A stretch of DNA of 64,000 nucleotides from RGIG2041 sp045652745 (GTDB lineage Bacteria; Bacillota; Clostridia; UBA1381; UMGS1253): contig JAZRUW010000003.1 in assembly GCA_045652745.1 (NCBI GenBank), positions 1 to 64,000 on the forward strand, in the 5' to 3' direction. The stretch's first letter is position 1, and the number at the start of each line of letters is the position of its first letter. Below the pieces are notes generated by a model. It had not been told where the DNA came from and searched no databases. It saw nothing but the letters and a program-made list of their open reading frames with translations. Shown here one piece after another: positions 28,219 through 37,806 of this stretch. Both the position numbers and the translations under genes were made by a program.

Positions 28219-29175
28219 TTAGTCAAACAGCGGACTTACGGAAACATCCTGATAAATTCTGCTGATAGCTTCAGCAAATACAGGAGCAACAGAAGCAAAC
28301 TTAATCTTATCAATCTTCTTTTCTTCCGGCATTTGAATGGTGTCAAGAACAAGGAGTTCCTTAATCGGCGAATCGGCAATACGCTCCATTGCCGGACCCG
28401 AAAGCACGCCGTGCGTACAGCATGCATAGATTTCTTTTGCACCAAAATTCATTAATGCTTTTGCACCATTCACAATCGTACCGGCAGTGTCAATCATATC
28501 ATCAACGAGGATGACTGTCTTACCCTTAATATCACCGATGATATTCATAACTTCAGAAACATTCGCCTTCGGTCTTCTCTTATCAATAATCGCAAGCGGG
28601 CAATCCAATCTGTTCGCAAAATTTCTCGCACGTGTAACGCTGCCGAGGTCCGGAGAAACAACAACCAAATCTTCAGAGTTCATGCCAAATCTGTCAATGT
28701 AGACCGGAGCCAAAATCGGCACACCGAGAAGATGGTCTACAGGGATGTTGAAAAAGCCCTGAATTTGCGCAGCATGCAAGTCCATTGTAAGCACTCTGTC
28801 TGCACCTGCCGTAGTGATTAAATCAGCAACAAGTTTAGCTGAAATCGGATCTCTTGCTTTCGCTTTTCTATCCTGTCTTGCATAGCCCATATACGGCAGA
28901 ACAGCTGTAATGCGACCCGCGGATGCACGCTTCAGTGCATCAATCATAATCAAAAGTTCCATCAAATGATCATTTACCGGGTCATTGGTGGACTGTACAA
29001 CAAATACATCTGAACCGCGAACGGTCTCGTTCAAGGTTACAGAAATCTCACCGTCGCTAAATTTTGTTACTTTGGAATCGCCCACCGGCACCCCGAGAAT
29101 GTCTGCGATTTTCGCCGTCAACTCCGGGTTGGAGTTTGCAGAAAAAATCTTAATGTTCTTACCATGCGCAATCAT
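28219..29175 (-). CDS. prs: Ribose-phosphate pyrophosphokinase
   Basis: 318 residues, full-length class I PRPP synthetase, with DLHAAQIQGFF, YARQDRKAKARDPISAK and the PRPP-binding VILVDDMIDTAGT loop. It makes PRPP for nucleotide, His and Trp synthesis. It begins 3 bases after glmU, the conserved Firmicutes glmU-prs pair. GGAGG lies 12 bases before the ATG, inside the end of glmU. Confidence 0.96.
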   Translation of the reverse strand: MIAHGKNIKIFSANSNPELTAKIADILGVPVGDSKVTKFSDGEISVTLNETVRGSDVFVVQSTNDPVNDHLMELLIMIDALKRASAGRITAVLPYMGYARQDRKAKARDPISAKLVADLITTAGADRVLTMDLHAAQIQGFFNIPVDHLLGVPILAPVYIDRFGMNSEDLVVVSPDLGSVTRARNFANRLDCPLAIIDKRRPKANVSEVMNIIGDIKGKTVILVDDMIDTAGTIVNGAKALMNFGAKEIYACCTHGVLSGPAMERIADSPIKELLVLDTIQMPEEKKIDKIKFASVAPVFAEAISRIYQDVSVSPLFD

Positions 29176-29178
29176 TTG

Positions 29179-30552
29179 TTACTTGCTCCTCCTGTCTTTC
29201 CAATTCGTTTTGTTTACCTGTCGAGCACGTGCGATTGCAAGTGTTTTTTCAGGTACATCCTCTGTAATTGTTGAACCCGCAGCAATGTACGCCCCTTCCT
29301 GTACGGTTACAGGAGAAACGAGGTTCGTGTTACAGCCGATAAAAGCGTCGTCATTAATGACCGTACGATACTTTTTCTTGCCGTCATAATTGACAGTTAC
29401 ACATCCGCAGCCGAAATTCACGCGTTTGCCGACATCAGAATCACCGACGTAAGTGAGATGCGAGATTTTCGTACCGTCATCAATCGTCGCATTTTTGATT
29501 TCGACAAAATCACCGATTTTGACATTTTGTCCCACCTTACTGTTCGGACGAAGGTAGGCAAATGGACCAACATGCGTGCCACTATCTATATAACTATCCA
29601 CAATTACCGAGTTTAATATATCAACGCCGTCACAAATGATCGAATTTGTAATCATCGAATTTGCACCAACGCAGACATGCTTGCCGATTTTGGTATTGCC
29701 TTTCAAATGGCAGTTCGGATAAATCACAGTGTCCGTGCCAATTTCAACATCCGGCTCAATATAGGTAGCCTCCGGCGCCAAAATCGTCACGCCGTTTAAC
29801 ATGTGCTCAAAATTAATTCTCCAGCGCATAATCGCTTCAACTTCAAAAAGTTGAATTCGATCGTTGACGCCAAGTACAGAATTAGAATCTTCTGTATCAA
29901 ACGCGCCGACTTTACGTCCGGATTTAATTAACACATCCAACGTATGAATTAAATTATTTGTATCTTCACCGTTACACAGCGCATCCATATGGGAAAGCGC
30001 ATATACCAGATCAGCTGCATTGAAAATATACATCGAAGAATTCACTTCACCGATTTCCAGTTCATATGCATCTGCATTTTTTTGCTCCACTATGCCGACA
30101 ACATCGCCCGCATTATTACGGATAATTCTGCCATAACCATCCGGATTATCCACAACCGCTGTAATTATTGTAGCTGCATTTTCTAAATCTTTATGAAACT
30201 CAATTGCTTCTGCTAACGTATCCGCTTCAATCAACGGCGCATCTGCCGGTAAAACAAGACAAATACCGTCAAAATTTTCAATATGCTTCAAGGCATGGCG
30301 GACCGCATCCGCCGTTCCGACCGGATTCGTTTGTGTTTCAAACAACACACGATCACTGAAATGTGCACGAACCTCTTCTTCGCCATAACCTACAATCATA
30401 ACATTCGTCTTGCTGCCCGCACCGCAAGCAGCATCAAGGACATATTCGGCCATACATTTTCCGCATACAGGAATCATCGCTGTCGGATGCACAGATTTCA
30501 TTTCTTTGCTTTCTTTTGCCGTAAGAATTACGCTCATAATCTTTTCTGACAA
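29179..30552 (-). CDS. glmU: GlmU-like protein with degenerate uridyltransferase signature
   Basis: 457 residues. The N-terminal half is a nucleotidyltransferase fold (LPADAPLIE, GYGRIIRNN, GEVNSSMYIF, GVNDRIQLFE kept) and the C-terminal half is the left-handed beta helix acetyltransferase with the catalytic His in SHLTYVGD and VNYDGKKKYRT. The usual LAAGxGTRM-x-S-x-x-PK signature reads LTAKESKEM then HPTAM at residues 10-26, so the glycine-rich loop, Arg and Lys are gone. GlcN-1-P acetylation looks intact; UDP-GlcNAc synthesis is doubtful. The start is a TTG at 30552, 8 bases after AGGAGG; an ATG at 30537 is the alternative. Gene order with prs supports GlmU ancestry. Confidence 0.82.
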   Translation of the reverse strand: MSEKIMSVILTAKESKEMKSVHPTAMIPVCGKCMAEYVLDAACGAGSKTNVMIVGYGEEEVRAHFSDRVLFETQTNPVGTADAVRHALKHIENFDGICLVLPADAPLIEADTLAEAIEFHKDLENAATIITAVVDNPDGYGRIIRNNAGDVVGIVEQKNADAYELEIGEVNSSMYIFNAADLVYALSHMDALCNGEDTNNLIHTLDVLIKSGRKVGAFDTEDSNSVLGVNDRIQLFEVEAIMRWRINFEHMLNGVTILAPEATYIEPDVEIGTDTVIYPNCHLKGNTKIGKHVCVGANSMITNSIICDGVDILNSVIVDSYIDSGTHVGPFAYLRPNSKVGQNVKIGDFVEIKNATIDDGTKISHLTYVGDSDVGKRVNFGCGCVTVNYDGKKKYRTVINDDAFIGCNTNLVSPVTVQEGAYIAAGSTITEDVPEKTLAIARARQVNKTNWKDRRSK

Positions 30553-30616
30553 GTTCGCCGCCTCCTTATGTCTTATGTCTGTTCCTATTCTCTCATATTT
30601 TTTACTGTTTTTCAAG

Positions 30617-31552
30617 TCATATTTTCAATGTTTCCAAATTTATTTTTGAAAAAAATTTATTTGTTGCATTAATATCAAATAAAATCTGCTTTTGAAGTTC
30701 CTCTGCATCATTAAATGCAATTTCCTCGCGCAAACAAGCAAAAAACATAATTTTAAGATTTTGATTATATAAATCACCGTTAAAACCTATCAAGTGCGAT
30801 TCAACGCTTCGCTTATCAAGCCCGAAAGTCGGCCTTGTACCAATATTGGTTACAGCTGGATAAAGCGCGTTTCCCACCCTAACAATCGTAGCATATACAC
30901 CGTTTTTCGGCAATAGCAAGTTATTTGAAATTTCCAAATTGGCTGTAGGAAAACCAAGTCCTCGTCCAACGCCACGGTCTTTTTTGACTTCGCCGCTCAG
31001 GATATATTCACGTCCGAGCAAACTGTTTACACGCTGAATATCACCTTCTTCAAGGTATTGACGAATACGTGTAGAACTAATCACACCTTGCGCGTCACAA
31101 ACCGCAGGTACTACAACCACCTCGATATTATACCGCGCACAAATCTCTTTTAACAACACACTGTCCCCTGCCGCGTTTTTACCGAAGCGATAATTAAACC
31201 CGACAACTACTGTTTGCACATTAAATTTTTTCTTTAAATATCGGACAAACTCTTCCGGAGACATTTGCATAAAATCTTTCGAAAAAACTTCGTAATAGAC
31301 ATAATTTACGCCGATGCTTTCAAGAATATGTTCTCTTTCCTTCGAAGAATACACATCCGCTTTTGCGCTTTCACAAAGCATATGCGCCGGCCTGGTTTCA
31401 AACATATATATACCCATGGGTAATTTTTGTTCGCGCGCACACAGAAGCGCTGTCTCCATCAGCTTTTTATGCCCGAGATGCACTGTATCAAAGCAACCGA
31501 GTGCCAATACACATGGCGTCTTATCTTGATATTTTGTTTTGTAAACAAGCAT
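30617..31552 (-). CDS. ribF: Bifunctional riboflavin kinase/FAD synthetase
   Basis: 311 residues. An N-terminal FMN adenylyltransferase domain (ALGCFDTVHLGHKKL, ISSTRIRQYL) and a C-terminal riboflavin kinase domain (GRGLGFPTANLEI, NGVYAT, TNIGTRPTF). It converts riboflavin to FMN and FAD. Start at 31552: GGAG lies 8 bases upstream, and the in-frame GTG at 31561 overlaps it. It starts 1 base after the truB stop. A weak TTGAAA plus extended -10 after the stop may serve glmU. Confidence 0.94.
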   Translation of the reverse strand: MLVYKTKYQDKTPCVLALGCFDTVHLGHKKLMETALLCAREQKLPMGIYMFETRPAHMLCESAKADVYSSKEREHILESIGVNYVYYEVFSKDFMQMSPEEFVRYLKKKFNVQTVVVGFNYRFGKNAAGDSVLLKEICARYNIEVVVVPAVCDAQGVISSTRIRQYLEEGDIQRVNSLLGREYILSGEVKKDRGVGRGLGFPTANLEISNNLLLPKNGVYATIVRVGNALYPAVTNIGTRPTFGLDKRSVESHLIGFNGDLYNQNLKIMFFACLREEIAFNDAEELQKQILFDINATNKFFSKINLETLKI

Positions 31553-31553
31553 A

Positions 31554-32456
31554 TCATTCACTCCAAAAAGAAGTCAGCATCTTTAAGCATCCATTCTCCG
31601 TACCGACAGAGAGACATAAAAACGTCTCATCATCGGCGTACACACGGTAACGCTGACCAACTTCAATACTTAAATTGCGTATGGCAATGCCATTGCGCGC
31701 TCTGCGAGTATTATCAGCATTAAGTACAATTGCCGGATATTTGTTAAATATAGACCCCGTCGGTAAAACTGCCGCTGAAAGAATATTCTCCGAACACATC
31801 TGCTCAAGCTGCTGACATGTATATGTATCATCTAAAACAAATCCGCCGCTCTTTGTGCGAATCAGCGAAAGCATGTGTGCATAACAGCCAAGGCGCTCAC
31901 CGATATCGTGAATCAGGGTGCGAATGTACGTTCCCTTGCTGCAAGTCACCTCAATCAAAGCCGTTTTCGTTTCAAGGTCAATTTCAAATATATAAATTTT
32001 ATGTATCGTAACCTTGCGTGGTTTTCTTTCAACCTCAATGCCGGCACGCGCAAGTTCGTATAATTTTTTTCCGTCGTGTTTGACTGCAGAATACATCGGC
32101 GGAATTTGCTCAATTTCACCAACAAAACTCTGTATTACACGTTCAATTTCTTCTGTCGATTGTGTAACCGCTCCGCTATGAATAACCTTACCGCTCGCAT
32201 CCTGTGTATCCGTAGCTGAACCAAACTGAATTCGCGCAACATATTCTTTTTCACTATCCATAATATATTGCGATGCCTTCGTTGCCATACCGATACAAAT
32301 CGGCAAAACACCGGTTGCATCCGGATCAAGTGTGCCGGTATGTCCGACTCTGCGCACGCCAAACAATCTCCGCACAAAACTAACCATATCGTGCGAAGTT
32401 TTACCTTTTGGTTTATGAATCAGCACAACACCGTTTATATTTTTGTCCTGTTTCAT
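31554..32456 (-). CDS. truB: tRNA pseudouridine-55 synthase
   Basis: 300 residues with GVVLIHKPKGKTSHD and the catalytic Asp in GHTGTLDPDATGVLP, plus a C-terminal PUA-like region. It makes the universal pseudouridine 55 of tRNA. Start at 32456 after GGGAGA; its ATG overlaps the nrnA stop by 4 bases (ATGA). Confidence 0.95.
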   Translation of the reverse strand: MKQDKNINGVVLIHKPKGKTSHDMVSFVRRLFGVRRVGHTGTLDPDATGVLPICIGMATKASQYIMDSEKEYVARIQFGSATDTQDASGKVIHSGAVTQSTEEIERVIQSFVGEIEQIPPMYSAVKHDGKKLYELARAGIEVERKPRKVTIHKIYIFEIDLETKTALIEVTCSKGTYIRTLIHDIGERLGCYAHMLSLIRTKSGGFVLDDTYTCQQLEQMCSENILSAAVLPTGSIFNKYPAIVLNADNTRRARNGIAIRNLSIEVGQRYRVYADDETFLCLSVGTENGCLKMLTSFWSE

Positions 32457-33421
32457 ATCTTCTCCCTGACAGCCGCACACGCCGCATCCAAAACACGTTT
32501 GATTACCTCATCCAGTTTCCCTTCCAACACAAAACCTGCCGCGCGCTTATGACCGCCGCCACCGAAGCTCAATGCAACCTTGGAAACATCCGCATAAGTG
32601 CTGCTGCGCAAGCTGATTTTAACACAGTTACCCATTTCCTTAAACGAAACTGCAACTTCACACCCGGTAACAGAACGCGGTATGCTGACGATTTCATCCA
32701 CATCATCCGCATCCAAACCAAACTGCCTGCACAATTCTTCCGTCAAAACAACCGCGCACACTTTCCCTTCTTCCAGTACACGCATCTGACCTGCAAGCAC
32801 ACCACGGAGCTGTATTGTTTCAAGCGGCATATCCTCAAAAATCGTCTTGCAAACAAACCAATTGTCAACGCCGTACTCCAACATTTTAGCGCCCAGGCAC
32901 ATTGTTTCCGGTTTTGTGTTCGAATAGCGAAAACCGCCAGTATCTCCCACAAGTGCCGCATATAAACGGGTTGCATAAATCGTGTCTATCTCCATGTTCA
33001 TCGCTACGCGCAAACGTTCTACAATCTCCGCTGTAGCAGCTGCGTTCGGTAGCACAAAATTTAACTGGGCAAATTTCGTATTTGTCGGATGGTGATCAAT
33101 ATTTACACTAACCTGCGCCGACTCTAAAAGCGCCGCACGCGCACCGATGCGATTTAAATCACCGCAATCCACACTCATGCACAGTTCATGTGCAACCGGC
33201 TTTGAATATACCGTATACGCATCATACAAAAAAGACAAATTCTCCGGATACGGTGCATCTGCGTATATTGTAACACATTTGCCCTCTTTTTCCAGTGCAT
33301 GCTTTAATGCAAAGCAAGAACCAAGCGTGTCCGGATCCGGATGAATGTGACTTAAAAGCGCAATATCCTGCGCACTTGCAAGCGCATCAGCGATTGCTTT
33401 TAAATCTTTATTGATTTCCAT
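32453..33421 (-). CDS. nrnA: Bifunctional oligoribonuclease/PAP phosphatase (NrnA, DHH family)
   Basis: 322 residues with DHH-family metal motifs HIHPDPDTLGS, SVDCGD and NIDHHPTN, and the C-terminal DHHA1 motif SFGGGGHKRAAGF. NrnA degrades nanoRNAs and dephosphorylates pAp. The start is the ATG at 33421, inside the end of rbfA with 14 bases of overlap and GGAG nine bases upstream; an ATG at 33427 is also possible. Position between rbfA and truB is typical for Firmicutes. Confidence 0.93.
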   Translation of the reverse strand: MEINKDLKAIADALASAQDIALLSHIHPDPDTLGSCFALKHALEKEGKCVTIYADAPYPENLSFLYDAYTVYSKPVAHELCMSVDCGDLNRIGARAALLESAQVSVNIDHHPTNTKFAQLNFVLPNAAATAEIVERLRVAMNMEIDTIYATRLYAALVGDTGGFRYSNTKPETMCLGAKMLEYGVDNWFVCKTIFEDMPLETIQLRGVLAGQMRVLEEGKVCAVVLTEELCRQFGLDADDVDEIVSIPRSVTGCEVAVSFKEMGNCVKISLRSSTYADVSKVALSFGGGGHKRAAGFVLEGKLDEVIKRVLDAACAAVREKI

Positions 33422-33770
33422 CTGCATCCGCTCCCAAAACATCTTTTAAAATACGGTTAATTTTAGCACCGTGCTCGATAGAATCATCAAGTGTAAATAT
33501 AAGTTCCGGCGTATAACGTATTTTCATACGTATCCCAACCTCACGACGCACAAATCCGGCTGCTTTTTCCAAGGCAAGCATTGCATTTTTCTTGACAGTT
33601 TCGTCGCCCATAATGCTCACATATACCTTTGCATACCTCAAGTCCTGTGTTGCATCGACTTTAACCACACTGGTCATCAGCGGAATTCTGCTATCTTTCA
33701 GTTCGCGCAAAATTACACTGATTTCGCGCATAAGCTGATCATTAATTTTATGAATTCTGTTTTGTGCCAT
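33408..33770 (-). CDS. rbfA: Ribosome-binding factor A
   Basis: 120 residues, a KH-like small protein with NRIHKINDQLMREISVIL at the start and RYTPELIFTLDDSIEHG near the end. It matures the 16S rRNA 5' end and 30S subunit. GGAGG lies 5 bases before the ATG at 33770. Confidence 0.94.
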   Translation of the reverse strand: MAQNRIHKINDQLMREISVILRELKDSRIPLMTSVVKVDATQDLRYAKVYVSIMGDETVKKNAMLALEKAAGFVRREVGIRMKIRYTPELIFTLDDSIEHGAKINRILKDVLGADADGNQ

Positions 33771-33803
33771 AACAACCTCCGAAGAAACAACAAACAAATA
33801 TGC

Positions 33804-36083
33804 TTATTGCTTAATTTCTTCCATAATGAAGCACTCAATTACGTCGCCTTCCTTGATATCATTAAAACGTTCGATACCAATACCGCATTCATAACCGCTC
33901 TGTACTTCCTTTGCATCGTCCTTAAAGCGTTTCAAACTATTGAGTACACCTTCGTGGATAACCACACCGTCACGTACAATACGCACCTGTGCATTTCTGG
34001 CAATCTTACCGTCCGTAACGTAACTACCTGCAATTGCACCGACATTGCTAACTTTAAATACCTGACGAACTTCCGCGTGACCAAGCAAAGCTTCCTTAAA
34101 TTTCGGATCCAACATACCCTTAAGTGCCGCTTCGATTTCTTCAATCGCATCATAAATAACACGATACAAACGGATATCTACATCACCGCGTTCATATGCA
34201 CCACGTGCGACCGTATCCGGACGAACATTAAAGCCGACAATAATTGCATTGGATGCAGCCGCAAGCATAACGTCGCTTTCGTTAACCGCGCCTACGCCAC
34301 CATGAATTGTTCTAACTCTGACTTCATCATTAGACAGTTTCTCAAGCGACTGACGAACAGCTTCAACAGAACCCTGTACGTCTGCTTTAATGATAATATT
34401 GAGTTCTTTCATGTTGCCCTCATTAATCTGGTCAAACAGATTATCCAAAGATACAACCTTTCGGGCATTAAACTGCTCTTCTTTTGCTTTAAACCTTCTG
34501 TTTTCTACAACAGCCTTTGCTCTTCTTTCATCATCAACCGCATAGAAGACATCGCCGCCATCCGGCGTTTCGGAAAGGCCTAAAATCTCAACCGGTATGG
34601 AAGGTCCTGCACTCTTAAGTTGTCTACCTTTATCATCCATCATCGCGCGTACACGACCAACCGTTGTACCGGCAACCAAAATGTCACCAGTCTTCAAAGT
34701 ACCGTTCTGTACCAATACAGTTGCAATCGGACCTCTGGAACGATCCAAACGTGCCTCAATAACCGTACCTTTCGCACGGCGATTCGGATTGGCTTTCAAC
34801 TCCTGAATATCCGCAGTAAGCAATACCATTTCCAAAAGGCCGTCAATGTTCGTACGCTGTTTTGCAGAAACCTCAACAAAGATTGTATCGCCGCCCCATT
34901 CTTCCGGTACGAGGCCATACTCGGTCATTTCCTGCTTAATTCTGTCCGGATTTGCGCCATCTTTATCAATTTTGTTTACAGCTACAATAATGTTTACATT
35001 CGCAGCTTTTGCATGGTTAATTGCCTCAATGGTCTGTGGCATTACACCGTCATCGGCCGCAACAACCAAAATTGCGATATCCGTAACCAATGCACCACGG
35101 GCACGCATTGCCGTGAAAGCTTCGTGACCCGGTGTATCCAAAAATGTAATATCTCTGTCGTTAATTCTTACGCGATGCGCACCGATGTGCTGTGTAATGC
35201 CGCCGGCTTCACCCGCAGCTACATTACTTTCACGGATAGCATCAAGAAGAGAGGTCTTACCATGGTCAACGTGGCCCATTACAACCACAACCGGAGAACG
35301 CGGGAGTAAATCTTCTTCCTTATCCTCAATTTCAAACTCCTGAAGCAATATATCTTCATCAGACAAAACGATTTCACGTTCAACCTTTGCACCAAGTTCT
35401 TCCGCAACCAAAGATGCCGTATCAAAATCAATCAACTGACTTACGGAAGCCATAATACCTAAAATCATTAATTTTTTAACAATTTCCGCCGCCGGCTTAT
35501 GCATGCGGTTTGCCAATTCGCCAACAGAAATTTCGTCCGGAATGCTGACAATCAGTTCTTGTGGCTTAACAATCTGTTGTTTTACAGGCGCCTTCATCTT
35601 GTTTTGACTTACTTTAGTATCCTTTTGACGCTGTGCAGCCTTCTTAATCTTCTGTTTACCGCTCGATTGCTGCATGCTCTTAACATTCTCCGGCACGAGT
35701 TCTTCTATGCGCTCCGTGTCCAGTTTATCTAAGTCCACAACGGTTTGTCTGGTATCAACATGACGCATCTTACGTTCAATCGGCTTGTCTTCTACCGGTT
35801 CTTCTGCTTTTGTCGAAGTGCTTTCTTTAGCAGGCGATTTTTCATCTGCCTTCTCCGGCTGTGCACTCGGCCAAAGATCGCCGAAAAGTTTTTCCAAATC
35901 GGTTTCTTCCGAAATGGCATACATTTGCGTATAATACTCAAAAATCAAACTCAACTGTGCTTCATCCAACGTCGCCATATGATTTTTAAGTTCAATTCCG
36001 TAGGATTTAAACAAACCAAGCAAATCTGTGCTCTTTAACTTCAAATCTTTTGCTACTTCATGTACTCTGATTTTTTGTAACAT
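33804..36083 (-). CDS. infB: Translation initiation factor IF-2
   Basis: 759 residues. An IF2-N domain (KIRVHEVAKDLKLKSTDLL), a charged linker, then the GTPase with GHVDHGKTSLLDAI, DTPGHEAF and NKID, and the C-terminal fMet-tRNA-binding domains. It delivers initiator tRNA to the 30S subunit. GGAGG lies 6 bases before the ATG. The linker is shorter than in E. coli, as is usual in Clostridia. Confidence 0.97.
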   Translation of the reverse strand: MLQKIRVHEVAKDLKLKSTDLLGLFKSYGIELKNHMATLDEAQLSLIFEYYTQMYAISEETDLEKLFGDLWPSAQPEKADEKSPAKESTSTKAEEPVEDKPIERKMRHVDTRQTVVDLDKLDTERIEELVPENVKSMQQSSGKQKIKKAAQRQKDTKVSQNKMKAPVKQQIVKPQELIVSIPDEISVGELANRMHKPAAEIVKKLMILGIMASVSQLIDFDTASLVAEELGAKVEREIVLSDEDILLQEFEIEDKEEDLLPRSPVVVVMGHVDHGKTSLLDAIRESNVAAGEAGGITQHIGAHRVRINDRDITFLDTPGHEAFTAMRARGALVTDIAILVVAADDGVMPQTIEAINHAKAANVNIIVAVNKIDKDGANPDRIKQEMTEYGLVPEEWGGDTIFVEVSAKQRTNIDGLLEMVLLTADIQELKANPNRRAKGTVIEARLDRSRGPIATVLVQNGTLKTGDILVAGTTVGRVRAMMDDKGRQLKSAGPSIPVEILGLSETPDGGDVFYAVDDERRAKAVVENRRFKAKEEQFNARKVVSLDNLFDQINEGNMKELNIIIKADVQGSVEAVRQSLEKLSNDEVRVRTIHGGVGAVNESDVMLAAASNAIIVGFNVRPDTVARGAYERGDVDIRLYRVIYDAIEEIEAALKGMLDPKFKEALLGHAEVRQVFKVSNVGAIAGSYVTDGKIARNAQVRIVRDGVVIHEGVLNSLKRFKDDAKEVQSGYECGIGIERFNDIKEGDVIECFIMEEIKQ

Positions 36084-36116
36084 ATACTACCTCCGTTCCG
36101 CCATAAGCTGACTGGA

Positions 36117-36437
36117 TTATTTACTTTCAAGCATTCTGTACTTCTCTTCAATGGCTTTGGCAAGTCCCGCATCTGTAATTGCCACTACAGCTATATTTTC
36201 ATATCCCGTAAAATGTCCAAGCGTTTCTTTTGTGCCGTATTCCATATAGTCTATCTCATAGTATGCGCTGCTGTTCGAAAATTTCTTCTTAATATTTTGT
36301 GCAGCATCTTCAGCAACAATTAACAGTTGTGCCCATCCGTCCCTGACCGCCTTTTCGGCCAAAAAACTTCCCGCAGCAAGTTTGCCTGCTTTTTTTGCAA
36401 GGCCAACCATGGATAAGACTTTATCCTGTTTATTCAT
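36117..36437 (-). CDS. ylxQ: YlxQ-like L7Ae-family ribosomal protein
   Basis: 106 residues starting MNKQDKVLSMVGLAKKAGKLAAG, the L7Ae/L30e fold that binds K-turn RNA. The open frame can be read to 36593 but the true start is the ATG overlapping the ylxR stop by 8 bases (ATGAATAA). Found between nusA/ylxR and infB throughout Firmicutes. Confidence 0.9.
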   Translation of the reverse strand: MNKQDKVLSMVGLAKKAGKLAAGSFLAEKAVRDGWAQLLIVAEDAAQNIKKKFSNSSAYYEIDYMEYGTKETLGHFTGYENIAVVAITDAGLAKAIEEKYRMLESK

Positions 36438-36699
36438 GCTCTGTAATTTCCTTTCTGATTTGTGCATAAAATGCCTTGTCCACATCACGCTTAAACGCTC
36501 TTTGCAACGCACCGCTCTTTTCGGCCTTTTCCACGCAGGCAATATCCTTACAAATATATGCACCGCGCCCGTTTTTCTTTCCGGTTGTATCAATCAAAAG
36601 GCCTTCTTCTTTATGATATACAACACGCAACAAATCACGTTTATCTTTATGCGTTCTACACACAACACACATGCGCTCGGGTATTTTTTTACTTATCAT
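36430..36699 (-). CDS. ylxR: YlxR family RNA-binding/nucleoid-associated protein
   Basis: 89 residues starting MISKKIPERMCVVCRTHKDKR, with the family GRGAYIC motif and a Cys pair (CVVC). YlxR (RnpM) is reported as an RNA-binding regulator of RNase P in Bacillus and lies after nusA in most Firmicutes. It ends overlapping ylxQ. Confidence 0.92.
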   Translation of the reverse strand: MISKKIPERMCVVCRTHKDKRDLLRVVYHKEEGLLIDTTGKKNGRGAYICKDIACVEKAEKSGALQRAFKRDVDKAFYAQIRKEITEHE

Positions 36700-36716
36700 A
36701 AAAATACCTCCTAAAC

Positions 36717-37787
36717 TTACGCCTCTTCCTTTGCAGCACTTTCGCTCTTAATATCAATCTTCCAACCGGTCAATTTTGCCGCCAGTCTTGCATTTTGTCC
36801 GGCTTTACCAATTGCCAGGGAAAGTTGCGTATCCGGCACAACAACGAATGCAGACTTATTTTCAACATCCACATCCACACTGACAACCTCAGACGGGCTC
36901 AAACTAGCCGCAATATACGTTGCCGGATCTTCGCTGTAACGGATAATGTCAATTTTTTCACCGCCGATTTCATCGCAGATAATCTGTACACGTCTGCCCT
37001 GTGCACCGATGCAGGCGCCTTGTGCATCCACGCTTTCATCATTAGAAACTACCGCAATCTTTGTTCTGGAACCTGCTTCACGGCAAATTCCCTTGATTTC
37101 AACGATGCCCTGTGCAATTTCCGGCACCTCGGCTTCAAACAACTTTTTCACCAAACCCGGGTTAGAACGGGACACCAAAATAGATACGCCCTTTGCACCG
37201 CTTTCAACCTTTAATACATAAACCTTTAAGCGATCGTGAAAATTATACTGCTCACCCGGCACTTGTTCTGCAGGCAAAAGTAAAGCTTCCGTGCTGCCAA
37301 CAGCCAAAAATACCTTGCCTTTCTCAATGCGCTGAATAACACCTGTAATGATATTGTTTTCCTTATCCGCAAATTCTTCCATAATGTTGTTGCGTTCAGC
37401 TTCGCGAATACGCTGCGTAACAACGTTTTTCGCCGCCTGCGCAGCAATGCGGCCGAAATCCGCAGGTGTCACCTCAATATTCACAGTATCACCGATGTTA
37501 TAAGTACCGTGGTATGCTTTTGCATCTTCTACACTGATTTGAACAAGTGCATCCTCTACTTGTTCAACAACTTCCTTCTGCGCATAAACACGAATATCAC
37601 CATTTTCTCTGTTGATATCCACCAACACATTCTGCGCCGCAGAGAAATTACGCTTGTATGCAGAAATCAATGCCGCTTCCAACGCATCAATAAGCACCGA
37701 TTGCGGAATATTTTTTTCTGCGCTGATGGCACAAATTGCTGCCATCAATTCTTCACCCTTGTTTACTTTTTTTGCATTCTTCTTCAT
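36717..37787 (-). CDS. nusA: Transcription termination/antitermination factor NusA
   Basis: 356 residues: N-terminal RNA polymerase-binding domain, S1 domain (ITGVIQRIEKGKVFLAVG) and two KH domains (GACIGAQGRRVQIICDEI, SLAIGKAGQNARLAAKL). The short form without the acidic C-terminal repeats of E. coli, as in Gram-positives. Start at 37787 (GGAG 11 bases upstream); an in-frame GTG at 37799 overlaps the ribosome site. Confidence 0.95.
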   Translation of the reverse strand: MKKNAKKVNKGEELMAAICAISAEKNIPQSVLIDALEAALISAYKRNFSAAQNVLVDINRENGDIRVYAQKEVVEQVEDALVQISVEDAKAYHGTYNIGDTVNIEVTPADFGRIAAQAAKNVVTQRIREAERNNIMEEFADKENNIITGVIQRIEKGKVFLAVGSTEALLLPAEQVPGEQYNFHDRLKVYVLKVESGAKGVSILVSRSNPGLVKKLFEAEVPEIAQGIVEIKGICREAGSRTKIAVVSNDESVDAQGACIGAQGRRVQIICDEIGGEKIDIIRYSEDPATYIAASLSPSEVVSVDVDVENKSAFVVVPDTQLSLAIGKAGQNARLAAKLTGWKIDIKSESAAKEEA

Positions 37788-37806
37788 TTTTCCAACCACT
37801 CCTATC

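Noticed and set aside
30552..30616. Promoter for glmU between ribF and glmU
   Set aside because: A TTGAAA is present with 17-base spacing, but the -10 (GAGAAT) is a poor match, so it is not listed as a feature.
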